DNA of 64,000 nt from Brachypodius melanocephalos (lineage: Eukaryota; Chordata; Aves; Passeriformes; Pycnonotidae): the NCBI GenBank assembly GCA_013398615.1, contig VZSR01003371.1:4099439-4163438 (forward strand). Reading direction: 5' to 3'. Below the pieces are notes generated by a model. The model was not told where the DNA came from. It ran no database searches and worked only from the letters and a program-made list of their open reading frames with translations. Made by a program: the position numbers and the translations under genes. Below, piece after piece: positions 50,019-62,050 of this stretch; within the stretch, counting starts at the first letter, position 1, and every line of letters starts with the position of its first letter.

Positions 50019-50459
50019 CAGCTAGAAGGCTTACGTGGCTTTACATCTGCCAAAATGCTGAAAAGAATAATTTTAAAAAGTTATGCATAATGCTGCTCCT
50101 CATCTTCTGGCTCAGACCGATGAGGAGTGTTTGAGCAGTGCTCCTCTGGGTACACAGGCAGTTTCTGTGACATAAAGGGTGCTGTCAATGTGCCCTTCCC
50201 TTCTCAGGAGGCAAATGAGAGACAACATCCTTTTACATTTTCAGGGTGTGCAATGCCTCCCACTTCCCTCTTGCAGTAGAGGCACCTGCTCTGGGCTTCT
50301 GTGCTCACTGCAGAGTGTCTCCAGCTGCAGAAATATCTGTTGTGACAGCAGGACAAGGGACGTGTCAGGAGGCACAGGAGATAAATGGCACAGCAGCCAT
50401 GCTAATGCTGTCCCTGATAATGCAGCTGGAGATCTAAGAACGATTTACCTCATTGCTGG
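50019..50459. other. intergenic, nothing recognised
   Basis: No supportable feature. Confidence 0.5.
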
Positions 50460-50700
50460 ATGAAACAAATCAAAGAAAGCAGCTTCTCTACACAATGTAC
50501 ACTACTATGTCAACAAAAATTATCCAGATGGAAGTTTATTTTGCCACATGACTCAAGGGTTTTATTAACGGAGTTGATTAATATCTTGACTGCTTTGTTG
50601 GACTTCTAATTGTATTTGGGTGCAGTGAGCAGCATTTCCTGATCAAATGATTTTTAAGGTGGTTATAGTCTGTTGAAAGAATAAGAAAAATAGGAACAAT
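50460..50700. promoter_or_regulatory. candidate conserved non-coding element (small)
   Basis: Repeat-free, with 'gttttattaacggagttgat', TTAATATC and TTCTAATTGTATTTGG cores. The call rests on composition only. Confidence 0.25.
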
Positions 50701-52241
50701 AAAAAAAAATAATTCTGCTTTATTTTCTGGCGTTATTACCATCTATGCTACAATTGCACCTGCAAGTCCCTTGCAGTGCAATGCTAACCCATCCAGGAGA
50801 CCATCCTCACTCCAAAGTGGGCAAAGGGTCCTTAAGTTGCTCCAGGGGAAGGTGACTGCCCCAAAATGAGAGGTGATGCCTATTACAAACCCAAAAATGG
50901 ACCTAGTCTAAGCTCAAAGCTTTAACACCTGGATTTACACTTCAGGCTGAGGAGCTGTTAAATATTATGGGCTTCATACATATAGATAGGGAGCTATATG
51001 CACACAGAGACTTTAAATATAGATGACCTCCATCCATGGAGTGGCTCCCATCCCATCTGCTGGCAGGACCTGGGTGGAAGCACTATCACCCAAGACAGAT
51101 GACCTCAAGCCCACAAGCCCTGCATGACATGTCCCTTCAAAGCCCTGGCAAGGGTGATGGCTGGTGCCCAGAGCAGGGCATAAATGGCTTTCCTGAAAGC
51201 ACTAAGGTTCCTTGTCTGCCAAAAGCCAGCTCCAAAAGCCTGGGGCTTTAGTTAACAGAGATAACCAAGTGCATAAAATTTCTTTACGTAGCTCAATAGC
51301 TGATTTATTTTTAATACTCTGAACAAACTACCCAGCCAGAGGAGATTTATCAGTTGTCTGGTCACTCCTCTGGGCAAAGCCAGGGCTGCTGATTCCCTCC
51401 AGCAGTTCCCACATCAAACCCAGCAACAATAGACAAGGAAGTGTCAGTTATTAAATGGGCTGAAAACACTTTCCATTGTTAAGTAAAGGATTTCCTTATG
51501 ATTTCCCATGCCAAATAATAAATTCTAAGTTATACAGTGTGTGCCATGACAGACCAGCACTACTGTGAAGAAGATAAGTATTAAAACTGAATGATATCTT
51601 CACCATTTCTTGTCAAAGCTGGCTCAGGACTATCCCCAACAGGGATAGGCTGAGTTTAACTCTTCTTTTTCCCCTTCCTCTTCCATTCTCAACTGGAAGA
51701 AATGAAGAGCAATAAAACTTTTTGAGGGAGAGCTTTGCTGTCACAGTGAGGAGGGCTTGTCCTCCAGCCATGGAGTTGTGGAACAGCCTGGTGGGATCTT
51801 GCTGTGATCTTTTCCATTTCCCTGCAAGCAAGAAATGCAATCTTGTTCATTGCTTCATAAATACAGTAAATGTTACAGTGAGGGTTTTTTCCTTCCTTTC
51901 TTTTCCTCCTGTTACTAGAAATTGCAAATGCTCAGGAAAAGAAGAGGGATTGTAGGGGAGCCCAATTCCCTTGGGCAAGCTGTTGTACACATGTACAGGA
52001 AATTGAATGCAGAAATTATTGCATGCAAGGCTGTTAAAGAAGTGTTATGGTTATAAAACAGATCTTTCAGCTGCCACCCATTGTGGACATTGCAGTTGTA
52101 AAGGGTCAAGTTTTAATACAAATCTGCTGTCCCAAATTACATTTGTCTTTTTCTATAAACTAAAAGTTGTCAAAGATTTACAGAAAGGTAATTTTATTCT
52201 TTGTTACTTTAACTCATTTATCTTCTTGCTGAATTTCAAAA
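50701..52241. other. intergenic, nothing recognised
   Basis: Unique sequence, no supportable gene or interspersed repeat. Confidence 0.55.
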
Positions 52242-52320
52242 GAGAAGGAGAAGGAGAAGGAGAAGGAGAAGGAGAAGGAGAAGGAGAAGGAGAAGGAGAA
52301 GGAGAAGGAGAAGGAGAAGG
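52242..52320. repeat. (GAGAAG)n hexanucleotide array, ~13 units
   Basis: A nearly perfect purine-only hexamer array on the + strand, 79 bp. Frames through it read Glu/Gly or Ser/Phe repeats and are artefacts. Confidence 0.97.
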
Positions 52321-52779
52321 AATCCACTGGTTTGGTAGAATTTATTAGGATAATAATAAACAGTGGTATAACAGCTTTTGTTCTGGTCTGCTGAAATGTC
52401 CATGAAAACTCTGAGGATCTTTTCCAAAATACTTTAGCTCTCTTGAAATAAGAAGTGTGATGCTGCATAAACAGAACACAAAATCTGATTGTGCTTGATG
52501 TGACTAATTTATTACATACATTCTGTTCTCCTGATCTGATATTCCACCATTTGCCACGTGAGATCATAGCACACACTGGAAGTGAGATGTCTTCTTTCTA
52601 AATAATTGTGACAATGAACCAGTTTGATATTCAGATCTTCAGTTGCTACCAGGAATTTTGATTATGCTTCCCTTTCTCTGCCTCTACTTTTCTTCCCGTT
52701 TTCGAGGCAACAGATGAAAAGATGTCTCGAGGCCATCTGCAGAATTTGAGATTATGGTACAAGTAGGTACAGCACCAGT
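52321..52779. other. intergenic, nothing recognised
   Basis: No supportable feature. Confidence 0.5.
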
Positions 52780-53080
52780 TAATTTAATTTGTTTTGAAAG
52801 AGGTAAAAGGAAAACGAGCTTACAACCCCATCACTGAAATCATATCCCAGAGGCGTGCTACTTCATGCTATTATTTTTCCCAAAATTCGGCTGAATTTTG
52901 TTATCAGCAAATCAAAAGCTGATCTTCCAAACTTAACACAAATTCTGATCTAAATCCTTTTTTTACTTGAAGCCAGACACAAAATATATTTTTAAACACT
53001 GCTGCTCAATTTACACCCTGGCTTTTAATGTTTCATCTGCTGTTCTAGTCCTATTCATTATTCCTTCGGACTCTATAAAT
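52780..53080. promoter_or_regulatory. candidate conserved non-coding element (small)
   Basis: Repeat-free, with GTTAATTTAATTTG near 52777-52791 and retained CpGs (aaaacgagc, aggcgtgc, ttcggctg). The call rests on composition only. Confidence 0.28.
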
Positions 53081-53559
53081 GCACAGGACAAATCCCCCAA
53101 GTTTTGCTTTTCAGGCTACAAATTCAATTTTGGGGACTCTGCATGAACTTTGAAGCTCTGGTTGGAGCCAGTCACTTGGAACTGCAGCTCCTGCTTTGTA
53201 GAGGCTTAGTCTTGATTTTGCAAAGAGCTTTTGTGTAATCAGTCAATTAGAGCCGTGACCAGTGATCCATATCAGCAACTGATAGGGAGTGCAGGATTGG
53301 TACGCTTGGAATCCAGGTTTCAGCCTTTCTGCTTAGGCAGTGATTCTCAAACAGCACCAATACTGAAGACATTACATTGATTTCTTCAATTCCTTGTCTA
53401 CAAACACCTATAGTCAATTCTGTATTAATTATAGAAGCTCTGGACATTGTTTCTTTCAATACTTCAACCTATGCTTGCACTATTAGGAAATTCTTCTCCA
53501 ATAGTTTTCTGTAACATCATCTGGAAGTGTAAATAAATGCACTGATACAATTACAGTCA
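53081..53559. other. intergenic, nothing recognised
   Basis: No supportable feature. Confidence 0.5.
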
Positions 53560-53990
53560 GTTGATAAAACCAAATCCTGCCACTACAGCTCCAAATGTAT
53601 TGATTTAAACTCTGAACCTGGGTAGTAAGATTGTTTTATCTCTTTGTAGAAGCCTAACTTTTAAAAGAATATTAAGCCAGAGTAAATTCTGCATTAGTGA
53701 GTGCTTATTTAAAGGCCACATATTTAACAAGACACTTTAATAGCTGCTGTTCTGTAAGAAAGTATAATTTAGGAAAAATTTCAGAGCTTGGCGTTATTAT
53801 TTTCTCCTTTCAACGGCCCCCTTAGATCACGTTTGCTGAGATCTCTGCTGGTATAAAATGCTCACATGATTACTGACAATAGATGTTGAATGCAAATATG
53901 TTCTCCACTACTTAGAATGGCAGGAATGCCTTTATTTGCTGTGCATGGTGCCTGCCACTGCCTTTAAATACTCAAATGTGCTATAAGTCA
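53560..53990. promoter_or_regulatory. candidate conserved non-coding element
   Basis: A repeat-free block with E-box, SOX-like and POU-like words (GATTGTTTTATC, ATGCAAATATG near 53891, AGATCACGTTTGCTGAG near 53825) and CpGs in 'cttggcgttattat' and 'tttcaacggccccc'. ATGCAAAT is a perfect octamer. Conservation was not tested. Confidence 0.3.
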
Positions 53991-56185
53991 CTTGCAGGCA
54001 GTTTGACTTAAATATTGCTAATTCATGTCTGAGTGTAGTGTAGTTTTGTAACTTAATAATGGAGGAGCCACCAGAGCCTGGGCAGTTGTGAGCATGCTAT
54101 GGGAAGCCATGCAAAGGGCAAGATTCCACCTTGGATGAATCCCTGAGAGTGAGAACAGGAAGGAGAGCAGCATGGGCACACAGCAGCTGGCCTTGTTTGC
54201 TCTGAGATCCAGGGATTGCTCCTGGATTTGCCCATAGACATCAGATCTCAGGCACAGGGATGCTCCTGAGGATGCCTGACTGCTTCCCACAGAGACCTGA
54301 GAGGTAAGGTGACAGTGCAGGGACAGATGAACTGGGATGTTTGCTGTCCAGACACTGAGCAGGCGAATCCTTCATGGAAGTGGCTGGGCACGAGGAAAAT
54401 GGCACCAGGAGGAGCAAGGAGGGGGATGGGCCTGAAATTCAGATGTTTGGAGAACCCAAATGAGTGGATGCAGCAGAAACAGTCAGGTAGTTAGAGAAGG
54501 GAAAAGCCTGGGGCTCTGCCACTGGCATTATTTCTGCCATTTCAGCTGACTACATCAACTGTTCTCCAAGAAGGAAATGAGTTCTCAGGCTTTCCCCTGA
54601 GAACCAGTTCCTGTCCACTCATCCAGCCCCCCACTCTAGTGCCAGACAACAAACATCAGAGCTGGCTTCTCAGCACCCTCCTTACCACAAAGGTGTCTCT
54701 GGGAGGGATGTATCCCCACCTGCAGTGCCCTCATCCTCCTCCCCATGGCAACATGTAGTGCTGAACAAGTTCTGCATCACCTTATGAGACACCTGTGTGA
54801 CAGTTCTGCTCTAACTTCTGATAACCAGTGTCACATCAGCCTGCCTCACTGTCTTTGCACCATAGCTAGCTTCTGCACAGATGCCTTGGGCATTTTAAGG
54901 AAAAAAGGACTTTGGCATTTTAAGTGAAAGCATATTTAAGTATCTGAACCCAAAACGAAGGTGGGTCAAGCAACTGGATCTCAGCATGGGAGAATGGGAT
55001 TCAGATCACACACAAGCCCGTGAGATACGCTTCATCTGGGTGTGGAGCTCATCCTTTCTCCAGACCACAGGTGCCTAGTGCAGAAGCCAGTTACCTTCTG
55101 GAGTTAAATAGGATGGGATTCACCACTGTTTCTCCAAAGACTGGAAAGAGAGAGAGAGAAAAGACTCACACTTTCAAAGCATGGCTGCAGAAAAGAAAGG
55201 GTCCTGGTTTTCCATTGCTATCTCTCTTCTAAAAATGTGACAGAAAACAACCTGCCAGTGAGGACCAGAAGTAACATTTTTACTCATGGGATCTTGTTGA
55301 TGTTGTTTGTTTATCCGTCTCCACGGACCTGACTTGGCTTTGGTGGGAAGGGTGTGGGCATGCATGGACACCTGTCCTGGGCTCACATCCATCATCTCCT
55401 GCTCTCCTGGGGCATGATGGATCCAGAGTATTAGAACCCCGTGACTCAAATGAAGCTTAAACAGAAAAATGGCACCCTCCTGTGGCAATGGTTTAAAAAA
55501 AAAAATAAATAGCTGTGACTAAATTCAGAGCAGGGTCTAATCCTATCAGCATGTGTTACCCCTGGATACACCCACCAAACGAGGTTGCAGGAGGGATGAA
55601 GGTGCCCCTGCGATTGTACAAAAATATTGGGATTTGAGTGCTGGGGCAATGCAGGGAGTGCCCCAGAGCAGAGCCAAGGCAAAAAGCCTCCAAGGTCAGG
55701 CAGGGAGTCCTGTGGCAAGCTCAGAGGCAACTGTTCAGCTGCACGGAGCCACTCTGGATCCCAGAGTCCACATCCGGACAGCTTCGAGAGCCTACATCCT
55801 TTTTTTGGACTTGGCTCTTTGTCAAAACCATGGGGTACAGTGCCTGCATGGACTTCAAAGGGAGGGCACCAAATGTGATTTGGCCCAGGCAGTTACGACC
55901 ATTTATTGCCAGCATCTTTCTCAGATACTGCTGCCAAGGGTTAAAATGTTTACATGCCCCCTGATTTTAAATGGACCGGGTTGCATGTCAAATGCCAACG
56001 AGAGGGACAGCTGGAGTATCTAAACCAAGAGCTTTGATCTTGGTATCTGTAAAAAAGAGGTCATTTGGTCTCCCCAGGAAGCACAGACATTTAGAAGGTC
56101 CCCGTACAACTCATGCAAGTATTTTACTAACAACAATTTCTGTTCACATTTAGGTAGGTTGTATTACTACTTACTTAAATTCCTT
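53991..56185. other. intergenic, nothing recognised
   Basis: Unique, more GC-balanced sequence. The overlapping open frames between 55446 and 56023 occur on both strands without recognisable domains. Confidence 0.5.
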
Positions 56186-56280
56186 TTATATATACATGTA
56201 TATGCATATATATGTATGAATATCTGCATTTTTTCATGTGTGTGTAGGCGTATATATACACACACATATCTCATATACAC
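56186..56280. repeat. TA/CA-rich microsatellite region
   Basis: Imperfect alternating TATA, TGTG and CACA runs, partly self-complementary. Confidence 0.85.
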
Positions 56281-56479
56281 GAATTTGTGTGCTTGTGTGG
56301 TTATCTGTGTGCTTTCTAATGTCCTGTAGTTCTGTGCAGACATTTTGATCTAACTTACTTGCAAACAAATGACAATGATTTAAGCATTATATTTTATCTC
56401 TAAGTCAGTGTTTGCAGAAGTAACCTAAAAATTTGTCCGTATGAGATGCTTTGAGTAAACCTGCAATTGTAGTAGAAGT
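56281..56479. other. intergenic spacer
   Basis: Nothing recognised. Confidence 0.5.
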
Positions 56480-57290
56480 GTGGTGTTTTCAAAAAGATGC
56501 GGGCAACGAAACACAGACTTCATTGTGCTGTAATCAGGTCTGACATTGATTCAGAAGAAAAGAATTCTAAAATACAGCATTGCACAGGGGAAATATTTTT
56601 ATTCTTTAGAGGAGGATTTTGTGGTTAGTTCACAATGCAATTAAAATAGCCACCAGATGTTTATGACTTCAGGCAGCAGTTAACTTTACTGTCTCTGATC
56701 GCTGTCCTTTGCTTCATTGTCGGAATAAATAAGTATTTTTCTGTGCTGGAGGAAAAAAATCCTTAATTTTTAATCATACGGGGGGGGTGGATATGTATTT
56801 CCATTTGGCAGAGCTCATGTTGTTCTGTGACAGACTTCTAAAAAATTATAATCTTGAAGTTAAAATAAAATCTCTCTCCAGGATGAAATAAACATATTTA
56901 CTCAAACATGAGATGAAATGTACAGTAACACCATTAAACTGAAGTGATTTGTGAGAAGCAGTATTGTAAAAGGCTGTGGCTTTTCCAGAGCATATAATAA
57001 ACATAGAAAGATACTCTTTTTTCGATTGAATAATAGGATTATTAATATGCGATTGCTTTTTAAAGAGAGATTTAAAGAGAGCCTGCTGGGCTCCTATTGT
57101 GGTAATTTTTTTAGAGTCTGTTATTCTTATTTGTTTCAGAGCTATTAATTTTGAGGCCACATTATATTCAAATTATATTTAATTACAAGGCTCAGTAAGT
57201 GATCACAGTTTGTGTTCCATCATCCAAAAGAAAATTAATAAATTTAGCTGCACATTAACATTTTGAGAAATAAATTATTGAAGTTCTGAA
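56480..57290. promoter_or_regulatory. candidate conserved non-coding element cluster
   Basis: AT-rich, without interspersed repeats, with dense homeobox cores: CAATTAAAATAG near 56639, CTTAATTTTTAATCATACG near 56763, GGATTATTAATATGCGATTG near 57036, and ATTATATTTAATTAC near 57173. A few CpGs are retained and all frames are closed. Among all intergenic blocks this and 16340-17110 look most like enhancers. Confidence 0.35.
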
Positions 57291-60200
57291 AAAAAAAAAA
57301 AAAGAGGCGCAAAAAGTTACAGCAACTTGCTGGGCACCTTACCTAAAGGAACAGGAGAGCTCCAGACAGGGGGTAAAAAGCCCCAAAATGTCCTAATTTT
57401 AAAATTATATATTTCAGCTATGTCTGAGGTGATGTGTTGACAAAGTAATCAATAATTTAAATTATAAAATTATGAAATACCTCAGCTAATATGGAAATAG
57501 ATTAAGAGATTTCTATTCATGGGTACATAGCGATTTGAAATAATTAAATAACAGTATGATTTTCAGAAACAAAATTACAGCATTAGAAAAACCCTGCAGA
57601 GTGGAAAGAAAATAATAGGTAGTAAGAGAATATCTAATTTTGGGGATGTTTCTAAGGTCTCAAAGGCCTATGTCCACACATAAAAACTGGCAGTTTGTCT
57701 CCTAAACCTGGCAGTGTCATGGATTTGTGTTAATGGGGAACCCTCCACAAAAACAAGCGAAAGGATTTGAATTTGCTCAGCTCTGCTGAGCCCCGATTAC
57801 TCCAAGATTTGATGTTCCGTTCCTTGGGGCATCCCGACCTGATCCCCAGAGCATGGAGCCACCAAGATTACTGCTCCTCTTGGAAAAAAAAAACACACAT
57901 TCAGCATTAACTCCTCGGTGTCTCTGTTATGGCAATCATTTAGATTGAGAGAGAAAGTGTGGGGTTTTATTTTAAATTAAAATACACTGTGGTTTTAGGA
58001 TATGCAAGTCACAGGGTTCTGGGTTTGCTGGCAGTGTTGTTCCAGCAAATTTACAGTTCATCCCTCCTGTCACACTGGAGTGTGGGACTGAAGGTGAGTA
58101 GGAAGGACTGCAGCAGGACAAATAGTTAATCACCCAACAACCAGAAACTGTATTTTTGTAGAATACAAGGGAGTCATGTTTACTCAAGTCAGGGCATCAT
58201 GCCAAAATCGAGACCAGCAGGTCAAAAGCAAGTCACCCTTGTGTCTCAGTGCAGGCTGCCCGGGCTTAATTTGCTCTGTCTCTAATCCTGGAAACTCAAA
58301 GTAAACTCTGAACGAGCAATAGTACTCCTGAGCATGCAGGTCTTCAACAGTATTATTTACAAATTTTTTTATTTTTTTTACCAGCTTTATGTGACTTAAT
58401 AATATTTCTTTGTAATAGGGTTCAGGTGTAGAAATATATTACAACACAAATCCCCATCCCAAACTGCTCTCCAGCCTCATGTGTACAAACTGCTGTGTCT
58501 GAGCTGCCACTGTTTTCTCTCCAAAACCCAAACTTTGTGATATTTTATTTTTAACCTGCTGTAGGTGGTATCAAGTGTCTAAAAACAGTGTCAATCAGTT
58601 TAGCAACATCTTCCAGTCAGTGCTGCAGAATTGTCCCATTATCATGACTATATTTTTTTCCTTGCTTAGTTCCCTTGTTGCATTTTTTAAAATTTTCAGC
58701 ATGAATTACTTATTGTGATCAGGAGAGAATTATGTAATTTGATTCAAACTGGTATTTCCTTCTGTCTTTTCTTGTACCAGTTCTGCAAGAAGTTCCTTAT
58801 CATTTTAAGAAGTTAAATAGTAACACCTGATTTCACAGCCTGAACTTGTTCACTACTTACTGTGTTTTGTCCTGTCCTTCCTTCTCTCTGACCCATTTTT
58901 GCTGGTGCTTTTCAGCCTCACTGCAGCTTTAGGGTCTGGGGCTTGCAGGCACTCCCCCACTCAAGCATTTCTCTCGTGTCAATGGCACTGCTCAGATGTG
59001 CACAGTAACACAGGTACTTGAGCTCTTGAAGAGCAGAACATGAACCAGCAGTGATCTGAGTGTAAACCAACCAAGCACGCTCCAGAAAAGCTTTTCTGAG
59101 CCACAATGATTTCAACGTGCTAAAATTCACAAAATGTAAGGCAGATGTGCAGGGATTGGGAAATGATGTTGGCCATAACAGAGCTGTGATAACTTCTGAC
59201 CCTTCTTTTGATGTTCTCCATGCGAAGCCGCACTGCTAGCAGGGTCACCTAATGCAAAACAATGAATAAGCAGGGAGGCAAAATGCAATTGGGCAGCATC
59301 CAGCAATGGTTTGAAAAAGCCTGTTTTCAGCCCACTGGAAGCTGTAGCAAGAGGCTGTTTGTGTAACAGATTCCCTGTTGCTCAGAAACAGCATGTGAGA
59401 CTACCGAGTGTCTGCAGAAACTCAGATCTGGTTTGTTTGGCTTGGATGTGCAGGAAAACTGATTTTTAAATGTTACTTCAGCTTTGAGCCAGTGATTACC
59501 CTGGTACTTTTACAAGCCTTGCCTGGAAATGGGATGTTAATTGTTGTTAAAGAGTCTGTCCACCTGAGTAAGCTCTGCAGGGCAGAATTCACAGAACATA
59601 ATTCCTGCACGATGTCTCCAGAGTCTGCACTGCTGCCCCTGGTGTCTCCAGCATTTAAGAGCAATGGCATCAAACCTGCTCCTTCAGACCTCAGAGCTTT
59701 CTTCTCAGTCCAAGACAGTAGCCAATTTCTGTTCCTCTCTCAGTCCCCTGGGATTTTTGGAATGCAGTGAAGCCAAGGCTCAGCTCTTGCCGACATCTTT
59801 GGCACAGGGAGAGGACACTGGTGATTATGGGGCTGTGGGATACTGAATAGGGAAAAAGAGTTTGGATATGGAGCTGGAGGTCCATATTTCTGTGTAGCTT
59901 AATCCATGGTGTAGCTGTGAGTAAAGATGTACTGAGCTGCTTTATCCTGATGGCATTTTTTTTTCCTGCATTGACAGCTCCTGTTCCAATTGCTTCAGTT
60001 AAATTTTCATTGTCCTTTCTCTGCTGGACCTTAGGACCTATTTTTATGGCATTTCTTTGCAATTCATCAATAATGTTCCCCTGTGGAAGACGTTTCATAG
60101 TAGCTTTCTATGGGGCTCCCAGGTAAATTAAAGAAAAAAAAGAACTAAAAAACCACATAAAAATATTCCTATTTGGGATAGAGAGAAGACAAAGTTTGAG

Positions 60201-60567
60201 CAGTTTGAAAGATAGTGAAGCTTTATATTTTGCTTTAGTGAGTGATACCTGCCTGAAAAAGTGTTATGGCATTATTCACACGGAAATAACACAGCTTTAA
60301 GACCAAGTTTTTGTGTCATGTCTGATAACCCCTTTTATCTGCCTCTAGCTCACCAGACTTCCTGTGCAAAGTACAAAGTCAAAATTTCACACATGGCATT
60401 ATTCGCCAAGTTACTCCAGCTGTCCATCCAAAATCACCACAAGGCTCCAGCCTTGAATATGCCATGAATTTCTTAATCTCATCCTCCACTAGAGGAGCCA
60501 AGTAACGGGTGGGGTTTTTCAACCAGCAGTAAATGCCACTGGGGCTTGGCTGCTTCAGGCCAAGAGG
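57291..60567. other. intergenic, nothing recognised
   Basis: Mostly unique sequence with a poly(A) tract at about 57289-57303. The open frames at 59408-60126 overlap on both strands with no domain. Confidence 0.5.
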
Positions 60568-60603
60568 AAGGGCTAACGAGCTCAGAAGGGCTAACGAGCT
60601 CAG
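60568..60603 (+). repeat. perfect 18-bp tandem duplication
   Basis: AAGGGCTAACGAGCTCAG occurs twice in immediate succession with no mismatch, indicating a recent duplication. Confidence 0.95.
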
Positions 60604-61268
60604 AGACAAGAGCCCTCTTGGAAAATTCCCTGTGAGCAGCTGCTCAGCCACGGGGGCATCGGATCCGGAGATCAAAGCTGGCAGGGCATCCCATGAGGAG
60701 GAGGGAAGTGGTTCAGCCAACCACCCTTATGGCCAGCAGCCCCTACAGAGGACCCCTGTCCACACTGCCTGTGCCCTGGGGAACCATTCAGCTGGGCAAC
60801 ATTGCATTAACCACACAGAGAGATTCTTTTAGTGTTATTCTAGATCAATCTTTTTCACTCTGGGCACAGCCTCCATATGTCTACATGTTTCCAAACTCAT
60901 TTCTGCAAGGAAACAAAGTTTTTCTGATGGCAGTAAGGTTTTCCCACTCTTGGGATAATGGAGCCTCATGTTCCCGAGTCCAACATCTTCATCTCGCTGG
61001 TGGAGTTACTTCAGCTCAGTCATCCTCCAGAATTGGAGACTGAGATGACTTTTCACTGACCCACCATATAATTTTCACCGTGCTGCTCTCTCTTTTTGGG
61101 GTGAGATTTACCTTGTTTATCTGTTGCCTTCTCTAGGCTTAGTCCCCAGCTCTGTTGGATGCAAAGACTTCTTTCCAGAATAAGGGTGGTTTGCAACTGG
61201 TCATGGCATCTGGGCTGAGCCAGGGATGTGCTGCTCTTTCTGGCCACATCCAAGAGTTCTCAAATTGG
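60604..61268. other. intergenic, nothing recognised
   Basis: No supportable feature. Confidence 0.5.
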
Positions 61269-61386
61269 AAAAAAAAAATACAATACAATACAATACAATA
61301 CAATATAATGCAATAAAATAAATAAAAAAGAAGCAGAGGAAAAAAACCAAAAACCAAAAACCAAAACCAAAAACCAAACAAAAAAA
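61269..61386. repeat. (ATACA)n followed by (CAAAAAC)n simple repeats
   Basis: About six ATACA pentamers (61269-61330 with a degenerate A/T tail), then several ACCAAAAA units (61340-61386). Confidence 0.93.
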
Positions 61387-61649
61387 TTCCTCATGATTTA
61401 CAGTGAAGAAATGTCATGTTGCATGTTACTGAAGCTGTAGTTAAAATCACCTGGGTTATTGCTCTTTACACAGGCAACTCCTGCTCAGAATTTGTTTGCT
61501 CATTGCCCAGAAATGGTGGCCTCAGACACACAAAAGCCCATTGTCATTTTGTCCCCTTTTAGTTCATTTGACATGGTCTTGGCAAAAGGAAAAGACAGTT
61601 GAAAGGCACCTCTGTGTCCTGTCACTGTTGCTATTAAGGGACACGTTCT
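61387..61649. other. intergenic spacer
   Basis: Nothing recognised. Confidence 0.5.
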
Positions 61650-62050
61650 GTACAGTGTCCAGCCCACGTTTTAAAGCTTTTAAAATGTTCTTTGTCATTA
61701 CAGTGCTACTGTCGGGTTCAAAGCAAATTCAGCTGAGGCACAAATTAAGAATCTAATTAAAAGAGTTCCATTTTGTAATGAAAACATGGTAGAGGTGAAA
61801 AATTAATGTCACTTTTATTAAAAAAGAGAAAGAACGTGTACTTATTTGGAAATCAGAGTTGCAGTACTGGTAATTCATATTATTCCTTGTGGTGAAATTA
61901 ATATTTTCCCCCTGAAAAATGCTACTTAAAATTGCTACTCAACGTCTGAACAACTTTTAAAATTTTGATTTTTTTTTTAAAGTTATTAACTTTAAAGAAG
62001 TAAATCATTTGAATCTTTAGATAAGATAGTTTTCCAGGAAAAAAAATACA
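61650..62050. promoter_or_regulatory. candidate conserved non-coding element
   Basis: Repeat-free AT-rich block with 'aagaatctaattaaaagagt', 'ggtgaaattaatattttccc', TGGTAATTCATATTATTCC and a GATA-type 'ctttagataagatag'. The call rests on composition only. Confidence 0.3.

Noticed and set aside
52007..52576. Frames with Glu-Gly or Ser-Phe repeats
   Set aside because: Produced by the (GAGAAG)n array, not a repeat protein.
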